64,000 nucleotides of DNA from the NCBI GenBank assembly GCA_019454045.1, contig SKCR01035535.1, positions 124,001 through 188,000 on the forward strand, in the 5' to 3' direction. Source of the stretch: Zanthoxylum bungeanum. Taxonomy: Eukaryota > Streptophyta > Magnoliopsida > Sapindales > Rutaceae. The translations under genes were made by a program, and so were the position numbers. How positions within the stretch are numbered: the stretch's first letter is position 1; each line of letters begins with the position of its first letter. Below are positions 23,051 through 32,208 of the stretch, one piece after another. Below the pieces are notes generated by a model, which was not told the origin of the DNA, made no database searches, and worked only from the letters and a program-made list of their open reading frames with translations.

Positions 23051-23556
23051 ATCTCCCACTTGGCCTATAGCCAGTCACTTGAGTGTCTACCACCCGAACT
23101 ATGTACCGATTCGCTCAAACTGCTGAGAAAGGTTTTCGTCAGCGGATTTGCATTATTATCATCTGATGCGATTTATTCGATCATTACATTGCCACGATGT
23201 ATGATCCGAACGAATCAGATGAATATCGAAGTATGTATCTGGATCGTTGATGAGACCATTAATTCTTTCGCCTGTGCTCAAGCCTAGCTCAGCTGCTAAC
23301 AGAATTATATCTAATCTAATTAGATTTATTTATCGACCCAGAAGGCTTCTATTGCCGCCTCAACTGCAGCAATAACCCGCATTTGTTGTTTATTCAGTAA
23401 CAGTATCTTGCTTGGAAGATTTCCAGCTCACTGTTCCGTTATTCAAACTGTATAGTACCGTTTTGTGACTTGTAGTCATCTTTATCGGTTGGGAAACTTG
23501 CAGTAGTGATCCCAGTCACTTCAAGTTCTCCTTCTCCATAGATTAAGATAACATCC
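23051..23556 (-). pseudogene. A: copia RNase H, decayed
   Basis: On the minus strand from 23556: DVILIYGEGELEVTGITTASF then TDKDDYKSQNG, the start of copia RNase H (family pattern LxVTGYSDASFQTDxDDxKSQSG, first catalytic D replaced by T). Further on, VIAAVEAAIEAFWVDK corresponds to AEYIAASEAAKEAVWI. The left end has a PPT-like purine run next to the LTR. Gypsy B separates it from the RT at 38053. Confidence 0.8.
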
Positions 23557-25735
23557 TGACCGGCGTAAACACACACGTATAACGCAAGCGCACATATCGT
23601 TCAAGTAGTATAAAAAAATCGATCCCACGAGGACTTAATATCTAATCTATTAATTTTATGAGGTCAAATGATTACTAGTATCTAACAGGTTGATTGATTG
23701 ATTTGAAATGGTGACGATTCTAAATTTAAGAGCAAGTAAATAAAATTGTCGAAAATAGGTTTTAAAAAAATTCAATATTAAAAACTATCTAGGGTTGTGA
23801 TTTCTTCCAATATCATTTTAAAGATGAAGTGGTTATCTTAAAGTTGGGTAGTATATTGATTTATTAACCTGGAACACTAAATTATGTGTAAGCCTCTGTC
23901 GATGGTCAGACACAAATACCCAGTTTAACCCAATTGAACCATATGTCTATGTCAACCAAATTATCTGGATTCATTAAGTTTAAGTTCTAATTATGGCTAC
24001 CCCCGCCCGACAGGTATATTCCTATCCTGTAAGGAAATCTATTAAAGGGTTATCTATCCTCAAGGAAGATCGTGGGCTATTGAGTCTAAGGCTGAAACCT
24101 AAAATCCCTATGTCTAGTTCATTTTAGATTTACCAGATCAATTTTATTAATGGCCAGTTAATGAAAAAGCATTAAGTTTAAGACTCAATAAATAAATCTT
24201 TATATTACCAAAGCTATAATCTAACCCCTTATAAAACGGTGATATTAAAAGTCATCACAACCCCAGATAACTAATTTAGTTACAACACATAACTAGGGCT
24301 AATAAAAACTTGAAAATAAAATACATAAAGTAAAAATGTGGTAAAGTAAATACTGAAAAGTAAATTACAATAAAATAAAATGCTAAGGTAAAAGGAATTA
24401 CTTTTACTACTACTAATTTAGATATCTCCTATAAAATAATATATAAACTTGTGATTCTTTTTCCAACCAGCCATAAAGGCGGTAACCTGATTAAGTCAAA
24501 TTAAGTCCAACCAGCCTTAAAGGCAGAACCAAAATTAAATTACCAACCGACCAATCTGGCGGTATCCTTGATTAGTCAGGTTTAAACCAGATTAAAATGA
24601 ATTACTAACCGACCAATCTGGCGGTATCCCTTTTAAGTCAATATTTTAAATAGTGAATATATTATTTTTAAGGGAGATTAATCTAAATAGTAACAGTAAA
24701 AGAATTACCTTTCACCCTAGCTGGGGAAGTTACCTCCTCATGGTAAATAGTAAAAACTGTAAAAAGTAAAAAGTAAAAATTAAATTACTATTATTACAAA
24801 ACGTAATTAAAATTAATTACAAAACTAAAAAACTAAAAAAACTAAAAACTAAAAGAAAGTAGAGAGATAAACTCTCTCTTTAGATAGAATATAAGAGAGA
24901 GAGTGATACAATGAATTCTGAAATCTCGAGCTCAATTCATAGGCCTCGGTAGGCTTTCAGCGTCGCGACGCCAGGGCCTTCAGCGTCGCTAAGCAAGATT
25001 TTGTCGACGTGGCACGCTCTGGTTCGTCTGTTTGAAGATTCTGGATAAGCTGATAAGGTGAAACGTAGCAGAGTGGTTGGGCTTCAATTATTGTGACACG
25101 TGGCGGCTTCTGATTGGTCGATGAGATTCTTATTCGCCACGTGTGAGATAAGGATTAGATACTCAATGATTGATGCTGACGTGGCGCTGACGTGGCGGTG
25201 ACGTGGCGACACGTGGGAAAGAGATTGTCGGCACCGTAGGATTGCGACATGTGGCACTTCCTGATTGGCTGATGATGATGTGGCACGACACGTGGCAATG
25301 TTGACTTGTTGACTTCCTGACGTGGCTGATGACATGGAGACACGTAGGTTGCCACGTGGTACACGTGGCGATGATGACTGTCGGCACCGTAGGATGCTGA
25401 CACGTGGCACAGCGTATGTTACCATATCGGCTGTGATGGTGACACGTGGCACGTCGCATTTTAGCAAAGTCAAACTTTTCTCAGATTCTGATTTGTGGAC
25501 CCGGCGCATGTTAGCACTGTTCGACGCATGTTAGACGTCGCGACGCGAGAATTTACTAAAATGCCATTTTTGTCCAATTTTCACTGTTTTGGCCCAAATC
25601 ACCTCCAGAATGTCCTGAAACTTTATTTATCTACAAAATAACACAAAACACATCAAAATATTCACAAAACTCAAGAAACTATACAAAATATTTGGTTAAA
25701 TGAGTGGGAAATAGTGATATAAATACCACTCATCA
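23557..25735 (-). repeat. 3' LTR of B
   Basis: Begins TGACCGGCGTAAAC, ends ACCACTCATCA, and adjoins the PPT at 25736. The TATA-equivalent position (24935-24945) reads CTATGAAT on the minus strand, a mutated form of the CTATAAAT in the 5' LTR. Overlapping frames at 25084-25509 are by-products of repeated GACACGTGGC words. Confidence 0.93.
25005..25455 (-). promoter_or_regulatory. G-box/ABRE cluster in U3 of the B 3' LTR
   Basis: About a dozen ACGTGG cores in 450 bases, most in the form (A/G)CACGTGGC(A/G) or GACGTGGC, with several on the opposite strand (GCCACGTG). They match the core of plant ABRE/G-box sites bound by bZIP and bHLH factors. Two TTGACTT W-box-like words are adjacent at 25302-25316. 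The same cluster occurs at 37305-37745. Confidence 0.75.
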
Positions 25736-25748
25736 CACCCCCAAACCT
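25736..25748 (-). other. polypurine tract of B
   Basis: AGGTTTGGGGGTG on the minus strand directly beside the 3' LTR, the usual gypsy PPT form. Confidence 0.88.
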
Positions 25749-26285
25749 AACATTTTGCTAGTCCTCGAGCAAAACATAAAATAATATAAATAAATTAACT
25801 AAGCCACTTTCGTAGGGATCACTGTTGCATTTAGCGTATGCAACAAGCCTTTAAACCCCTAGGTGTCCCTAGTGGACGAGTTGTAGTCTCGTGAGGGTTT
25901 ACAGCAATGATACCTACAAACATCTTACAAAAGTAAAAAGAAAGTAAAACTAATGCACACAAAAGCAAAAAGACAAGCGAAAATAGAATAAAGAAGTTAG
26001 TGACTAATCAGGTGAAACTTCTACTCCAAGTTAGTAGTTGTTTTGTTTCATTCTAAATTACCGAATAAGTAAATTCTCCGATTATATTTACCATTCTCCA
26101 TATACACAGCCAACATAATATTAAACAACTCATTTTTGCCCACAACAGTCATAAGTGCAGTTAATAAGAGAGTAATATTTTTGTCCTAATGTTTTATCAG
26201 AATTCACACCTTTTTGCAGCAATGGAATAATTTTTCAGATTTTCAGATTTTTTCCTTGATTTTTTTTTTATTTATATACAATACC

Positions 26286-26530
26286 TTCCGTCTATGTAGC
26301 GAGTGTTGGGTCGGTGACTCCCAAACCAGTTGGCTTTAGGGCACCAGGTGTTAAGACACCCCTACGGACTTAATTACTCAGACTTCGGATATATATATTT
26401 TTGCAGCATCTTTGATCCATGTAGCGAGCTTTGGGCCAGTGACTCCCAAACTAGTTGGTTTTAGGGCACTAGGTGTTAAAACACCCTTACAGACTTAATA
26501 ACTCGGATCTCAGATTTTTTTTTTTACTCC
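26286..26530 (-). repeat. 125-bp tandem duplication in the 3' UTR of B
   Basis: Two imperfect copies beginning near 26295 and 26420, each with TGTAGCGAG, GTGACTCCCAAAC, TTAGGGCAC and CAGGTGTTAA-like words. Non-coding. The rest of 25749-27122 is AT-rich with no gene. Confidence 0.8.
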
Positions 26531-26939
26531 ATTGTTTTTTGAGATGCTTCCTCTAATTAAACTAGAGCACTGAATATTACAAACTTTTCAATTTTAGCTC
26601 ATGTCCGTATGTTACTATATATGTTGATAATATCTGTCAACTGAGCATATGAAGATTCCTTTTAGTCCGTTTTAAGGAGAATTCACAAATTAAATAATTC
26701 AAAATGAAATAAACAAAAATTAACTTGTTTCGAAATAGGTTTGAGATACGTCTCAGGAGTGGAAACTCCTTACTCAGCTATCTCTTACCAATTTCACATT
26801 TTTAGTCAAATAAAAACACAAAAACGCAAAATATTTTTGTAATTTTTGAAAAAATTTCAATTTTTTTGTATTTTTCGAAAAATTTTGGACTAAAAGTAAA
26901 ACAACATACAAACTAAAAACAAGGTACTAATCAACTAAT

Positions 26940-26985
26940 TCCCTCCCCCAAACCTAAATGAGACATTGTCCCCAATGTCTTAAAC
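26940..26985 (-). other. second PPT-like motif with hairpin, B
   Basis: The minus strand reads GACATTG-GGGA-CAATGTC (a 7-bp hairpin), then TTTAGGTTTGGGGGAGG. It repeats the AGGTTTGGGGG core of the true PPT at 25736 and may be an internal PPT downstream of the extra genes. Confidence 0.6.
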
Positions 26986-27122
26986 AGTAAAAGGAGAGTT
27001 AAGAAGGTGATACCTGATTAGCTGAAATCTATAGGAAATTAAAGGTTAAGATCCAGATTAATCCGACGCCTCTTACCACGATCGTCCTCAGACCAATTTA
27101 TCTTTGAAAGGATAGGGTCAAC

Positions 27123-27692
27123 TTATGGTTCATAGGCTATGAGTTGGTCTATTAGATCCGGAGCAGTTCTGGCAGTAAAGAGTAGTTCTTTCAAAGGTTT
27201 TGACACGAACCCATTTCTCCGAGCATCATCAAGAAACACACAAATAAAATCATAAAATCCATCAACGTTGAGCAGTCCAAGCGGTTTCTGGTGTATGTGC
27301 AGGTTCGCCCAAGATAATACTATAAAAATTTCCTCTAATGTACCCAAGCCACCTGGCAAAGCGATAAAAGCATCATTACGATTAATCATTTCTACCAGTC
27401 GTTCAGACATACCTGGCATGATCAGTTCCTCTCCGTTTGATGATCCAATAAGATTTGCCTCTGCCAAGGGTTTTGGGATGATTCCCAAAACGTTACTGCC
27501 TCCTTCCTGTACAGCCTTTGAAACGATCCCCATAAGTCCGAGATTGCCTCCGCCATATATTAGGTGTATATTTCTTGCAGCTAAGACTCGACCCAATTCA
27601 TGTGCTGCTTCTACGTATTGTGGCTTAGTTCCAACACTACTACCGCAAAACACACAGATGTTTTCAACTCGTCTTCTTGAAGTGGCTTCCAT
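27123..27692 (-). CDS. LOG: LOG-type cytokinin riboside 5'-monophosphate phosphoribohydrolase, carried by gypsy B
   Basis: A 189-residue intact, intronless protein of the LOG family (lysine decarboxylase-like Rossmann fold). These cytosolic enzymes remove ribose 5-phosphate from cytokinin nucleotides to release active cytokinin. Visible motifs: ICVFCGSS at 12-19, nucleotide-loop YGGGNLGLMG at 46-55, VLGIIPK at 68-74, catalytic R98 in MSERLVEM, and PGGLGTLEE at 113-121, the family signature PGGxGTxxE. R98 and the motif glutamates are kept. It ends at YEP, somewhat short of the roughly 210 residues usual for plant LOG, lacking only the variable tail. ATG context is AAAAAATGG. Plant LOG genes normally have several introns, so this looks like a processed copy. 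It lies between the integrase remnant and the PPT of B in element sense. Whether it is expressed is not shown by sequence. Canonical LOGs have PGGYGTLEE; L in place of Y suggests a divergent subgroup. Confidence 0.92.
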   Translation of the reverse strand: MEATSRRRVENICVFCGSSVGTKPQYVEAAHELGRVLAARNIHLIYGGGNLGLMGIVSKAVQEGGSNVLGIIPKPLAEANLIGSSNGEELIMPGMSERLVEMINRNDAFIALPGGLGTLEEIFIVLSWANLHIHQKPLGLLNVDGFYDFICVFLDDARRNGFVSKPLKELLFTARTAPDLIDQLIAYEP

Positions 27693-27746
27693 TTTTTATG
27701 TATTTCTTTCTCAAATCTAGATGCCTTCAAATGTGCAATGACGGGC

Positions 27747-27760
27747 TGAATTTATAGTAC
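27747..27760 (-). promoter_or_regulatory. possible TATA box upstream of LOG
   Basis: GTACTATAAATTCA on the minus strand, about 55-65 bases before the ATG. A start site 25-30 bases downstream would give a short 5' UTR. It could be chance in AT-rich DNA; no other promoter element is evident. Confidence 0.4.
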
Positions 27761-27950
27761 CTGAAAAGGGTGAGTAAAAATAGCACAAGTATCTTCCAGA
27801 GGACGATTAGTAGCGAAATAATATCGTGATAGACAAAAAGGTCTGGATCCTGTCGGAGAAAATAAAAGAAAACAACAAAACAAATCACAATTATTAAGAA
27901 AAGACAAAGAGATATAATATTTACAAGAAAAGTAACGGCTTGATTGACGT

Positions 27951-28499
27951 CTATGCGTCAGGGACAAGCTTCCCATCTAATTTTCTTATAAACTGGCAAA
28001 CAGGGTCTTTTTGAGTCAGATTCTCGAGACTTAACAGTTGTCTTTCCTTTTGGAATTGTGCATATAACATGCGAATTTCATGATACACACATCCACTGGG
28101 ATGCGTCTCAAGAGTTTTAGATATGTCATCCAAAGACTCCTTACTCAAGCCATCCCTAATGAAGTTAATCTTATCTTCGCGGTTATCGGACACCATTCCT
28201 AAAAAATGACAACGAGTATTACAAAATATGCGAGCACCTTTATAACAAACACACATCCTTTTGGCTCTTCTCTTTTTAGCATATGTGCTCTTTCCTAAGC
28301 CAGGCAGATGTGAAATAAAAGAGTCAGAAAACTCACCTGCCAATCGAACCCGTGCTTCAATTAACCAACGAATGTCAGTAGGAATACCTTTGTTCATCAG
28401 TAGTCTCATCTGTTCTAAGCGAGCTTTGTAAACTTTCATCAGAGATTTTTGAGGGAGAGAAGGAAATTGCTTGTGAAGATTTGCGAGAGCATCTTCCAT
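27951..28499 (-). CDS. 182-residue protein of unknown function in gypsy B (basic, Cys-rich centre)
   Basis: Intact frame from ATG at 28499; an in-frame extension to 28547 lacks an ATG of better context. I do not recognise a named domain. Residues 1-70 look helical (MEDALANLHKQF...). Residues 75-81 are KKRRAKR, a nuclear-signal-like run. C83, C85, C93, C97 and H98 form a CxCx7Cx3CH cluster that could bind zinc. The C-terminus is KLDGKLVPDA. There is no signal peptide or membrane segment, so it is not an envelope-type protein. It sits between the integrase C-terminus (90-140 bases upstream) and LOG (258 bases downstream), where Athila-type elements carry an extra ORF. It may be an element-specific accessory protein. 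Confidence 0.7.
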   Translation of the reverse strand: MEDALANLHKQFPSLPQKSLMKVYKARLEQMRLLMNKGIPTDIRWLIEARVRLAGEFSDSFISHLPGLGKSTYAKKRRAKRMCVCYKGARIFCNTRCHFLGMVSDNREDKINFIRDGLSKESLDDISKTLETHPSGCVYHEIRMLYAQFQKERQLLSLENLTQKDPVCQFIRKLDGKLVPDA

Positions 28500-28516
28500 C
28501 TTGAAATGACTAAACC

Positions 28517-28526
28517 TGCAAAAATT
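28517..28526 (-). promoter_or_regulatory. candidate 3' splice site before the 182-residue frame
   Basis: ATTTTTGCAG/G on the minus strand, 18 bases upstream of the ATG, matches the plant acceptor consensus. A spliced subgenomic RNA is one way LTR elements express a gene downstream of pol. No donor was established. Confidence 0.45.
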
Positions 28527-28637
28527 AAACACACAAAAATAAAACACACCAAATCACAATATATACACAAATTGCATTGGTTGCCTCCCTGCCAGCGTTA
28601 AGTTTAAAGTCGTCAGCCAGACTTGACTTCTCGAATG

Positions 28638-29026
28638 TTAAGCTGGATCTGAAAGTGTAACACTTTCTTTTTGTCGCTCAAATGATTCTCCCCAGTAGTG
28701 CTTGACACGCTTTTTTTTAACCTTGAAGGTTTTGTTAGCGTCAGGATCATGTATCTCAACAGCTCTATTTGGTAAAACTTTGGTGATCACAAATGGACCT
28801 GACCACCGTGATTTTGGCTTCCATGGGAAGAATTTCACCCTTGATTTGTTTAACAGTACCTTCTGTCCTGGTTCAGTTGTATGCGCACTAACTTTTCATC
28901 ATGTCTTTTCTTGCCCTTTTCTTTGTACAATTTGGCATCCTCAAAAGGCTGATTGTGAAATTCCTCCAATTCGTTGAGCTGGTGGAACTTTTTCTCTTCT
29001 GTTGCTTGTAGTGCAAGAATTGGCTC
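28638..29026 (-). pseudogene. B: integrase C-terminal part
   Basis: On the minus strand: KFHQLNELEEFHNQPFEDAK then LYKEKGKKRHD (gypsy integrase tail), a frameshift near 28850, then KFFPWKPKSRWSGPFVITKV, the GPF/GPY-type module, ending with a stop at 28638. The integrase zinc finger and DDE core are absent. The upstream junction is interrupted by solo LTR C; the target duplication CTTCA lies within it. Confidence 0.85.
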
Positions 29027-29031
29027 CTTCA

Positions 29032-30845
29032 TGTTGGTTTTAATCTAGGTCCCAAGATCATACAAGCCATGAAAACATGCGTGAATACACCAACGAAGAT
29101 AGCGGAATACTTACATCGGTCGGTTGAGTCGATTTGGAGACGAATGAAGCCCAAAAACTCACTGCCAAGGACGCCCAAGCTGTGCAGTCCATTGCCTCCA
29201 ATTTTCAGAATTTTGAGATGACAAACGGAGCTCCAAGCCTCGTCCGATGGATCCCGGCTCATGGGTGAACCTCCCCACCACCTTCGCAAGACTCGTAAGT
29301 GTGCTAGCACTTGATTTCTCACCATGAAAAACCACTCTTGCTTCCCCTTAGTGTCACGCCATTTCTGGTTCAAAACCAGTGAAGAAAATGGCTGTTATTG
29401 GCGTGAGAGAGTGAGAGAGAATTGAGAGAGATGAAAGATGTGTATTATATAAAATGTGTAAAGACTTTTACTTATATATTTTCCAAAAATATATAACAAT
29501 TACCATTTATTTTTCTTTTCAAAAAATCAAAATAAAAAGATAATAAAGTCTCCCACCAAACTACATCAACTATTCACATCAACTTTAAGTCATATCAACC
29601 TTAATAAAGTGACATGTCTTTCAATCAATCAATCACATCAATCAATCACATCACTCAAAATGACAAGTGATTTGATGCTTGATGCGACTGATTGATTTGA
29701 CGCTTGATGCGACTTGCGTTGCCGCACTCGAATTCGAAATACGAATGCGCTCGCAATCACACTCGGGCTCGGGTTCGCTAATTCTAAATTAACGATTTTT
29801 CCGTCGCGTCGTAATTTTGATTATCGGGAAGCGACCCATGAGATCCCCGGATAAGTTGGCAGTAAATATGGTCGTCGGAGTATCCGAATCACGTACGTAC
29901 CAAGTACTACGTTCTACCGATTTACGAGATAAGGTCGACTCCTAGCAAAGCACCAAGTCTTCCCAATTCTCCGGACATATCCATCTAAGAATATTTAAGA
30001 TCTATATCAAGCGTAGTATACCAAGTATTGTGTATATCGGTCCAGTATCGGATAGTCACGTGCTAGGCCTGGGGCTGGATAAGTGTCTGCCCCGTACGAA
30101 GCACATGTCGGATGTCTGGTAACTAGTCTCTATAATCGGATATACATGACCTAGTCATAATATCCCGATGGCCGCGCAGCACTTGAGAGCACTAATACCG
30201 TATCCTGCGTGACATCATCTCCACTATGACTGGAGTGATACTTCCGTCTTGACATCACACCCAATGCTCTACGATTCTCAATATACCCAGTATTGGCGTA
30301 CACAGAACCGGTTAGAGTCCTAGACGACCTCAACCAAAGTATATTGATTGTCGTAAGCATTAGCGATGCAAGTCTCAGGTTAAGACCAAACACACCTACC
30401 CTGATGTCGGACTCCCATAGACACATAGTCATAATACCAATGGGATTCCGAGGGGTCTATCCAGAGCGAAGCTATTTCCCGTACCATCGGTGAAACACAA
30501 CCTCCTATCGCACTTGCATAAGTATCCAATACTTATATATATGAGAACTATGCCGTTGTGCCCTCACAACGCGCACAAGTGCAATACTAGCCTATTCCGC
30601 ATTATCGATGTCCAGTCTCGATAATACTCCGGCTAGGGATATTTAATGATTAATCCTTCGTGGACTGATACTGTCTCATATCATTCTCAATCCAGGAACT
30701 AATCATAGGGACCTCTCTTCATTTATATATCTAAGGTGATCTAATCACAAATGATGAGAGTGCAATTTCCTTGTCACATAGTTAATTTGTACAACAACAC
30801 TATGATCTGTACAAATAGTGACGCTATGGGTCATATTATCCAACA
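29032..30845 (-). repeat. solo LTR C (copia family A) in gypsy B, TSD CTTCA
   Basis: TGTTGGTTTTAATC... to ...TATTATCCAACA, flanked by CTTCA at 29027-29031 and 30846-30850. It is the same family as the LTRs of A and E, in minus orientation, and has no internal region: the product of LTR-LTR recombination. It is 1814 bp against about 2070 because the palindrome array is missing: at 29818 it passes from GTCGTAATTTT to ATCGGGAAGCGACCC. Confidence 0.93.
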
Positions 30846-30850
30846 CTTCA

Positions 30851-32203
30851 GTACAAAAGACGCTTTATCTTTAGGCTCTACAGGCAATTGACATGTTTTA
30901 AGTTTGTCAGTAGAACTTTGTATTGCATTGGAGTTCTGAATGGTACTGTGTAACACATCGAGTTTAAAACATTCCTCCTTCTTTTCATCATCTGGGAAAT
31001 TCATGGCCTTGAAAACATTGAATGTTACTTCTTGGTCCTGTACCCTCATGGTTAATTCTCCTTTTTGTACATCAATAATGGTTCGACCTGTAGCCAAGAA
31101 TGGTCTCCTAAGGATGATTGGCACGTCTGCGTCTTCCTCCATATCAAGGACAATAAAATCTGCTGTGAAAATGAATTTGTCAACCTTGACCAGCACATCC
31201 TCAACTACGCCTCTTGGAAATACGACCGTTCTATCAGCAAGTTACAGTGAGACTGAAGTTGGCATTGTTTCTCCAATCTATAATTTCCTGAAAATAGAAA
31301 AAGGCATCAAGTTAACACTCGCACCTAAATCACACAAAGCCTTACCAAAGTTATGTTCTCCTATGACGCAAGGAACAGTGAAACTGCCAGGATCTTTCAA
31401 CTTCGGGGGAAGTTTCCTCTGAATGATGGCACTGCATTCTTCTGTTAATGCTACTGTCTCGTAATCTCCCAATCTCCATTTTCGTGAAAGAATATCTTTC
31501 ATGAATTTGGCATAGGTGGGCATTTGTTCCAACGCTTCTGCAAATGGAATGTTGATATGCAGCTTTTTGAAGATTTCCAGGAACCGAGAAAACTTCTTGT
31601 CCAATTTGTTCTTCTGAAGACGTTGAGGAAAAGGCGGAGGTGGAATGATCTGTTCTTTTTCCTTTACTTCTTTTTCCTCCATCTGTTGCTTTGTTTCTTT
31701 TGGAATTTCCTCAGCAGTTGTTTTGGCTCCAACATCTTTATTGATTTCAGTATCGCTTTTTAACGTGATGGCATGACATTGCTCCTTCCCCATGTTCCTT
31801 GGATTTGGCTCTGTGTTGCTAGGAAGGGTACCTGGCGGTCTGTAACTCTGAGCATTTGCCAGTTGTCCCATTTGATTCTCCAGTGCTTTAATAGAAGCAG
31901 ATTGACTTTGAATTAATGCTGCTTGGGATTGAAACATAGCGTCATATCTTGCTGTTTGAGAGTCATGTTTTGCTTCTATCTTTTTCAAGTGGGTCAACAC
32001 TTCTGTTATTCCTGGTTCATTTGCTTGCTCCTGGCTTTTGTTCTGTTGCTGGAATTGAGGTGGTGGATAGTTCTGCTGTTGGCCTGAATTGTTGCTCCAT
32101 GAAAAATTAGGATGATTCCTCCACCTTGGGTTGTAGGTGTTGGAATATGGATTGTTCCCTTGTCTGTTGAAATTGTTGATAAAATTCACCGTTTCTTCAA
32201 GTT
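30851..32203 (-). pseudogene. B: Gag C-terminus and aspartic protease
   Basis: From 32203 down the minus strand: Gag tail with SNTYNPRWRNHPNFSW (typical Athila/Tat Gag), a Q-rich stretch, a coiled-coil-like segment (ALENQMGQLANAQ), an acidic/Lys-rich linker, then retropepsin with the catalytic DLGAS in LCDLGASVNLMP. Two in-frame stops (TAG, TAA) fall between 31278 and 31200. The frame then continues with FIVLDMEEDADVPIILRRPF and GELTMRVQDQEV, and ends at the CTTCA insertion site. RT should follow but does not. Confidence 0.88.
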
Positions 32204-32208
32204 GGTTC

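Noticed and set aside
25084..25509. Three overlapping frames rich in His, Arg and Thr in the B LTR
   Set aside because: Translation of repeated GACACGTGGC words; better explained as a cis-regulatory cluster. The equivalent frames at 37444-37798 are the same artefact.
27268..27720. 150-codon frame on the plus strand
   Set aside because: Antisense shadow of the LOG gene.
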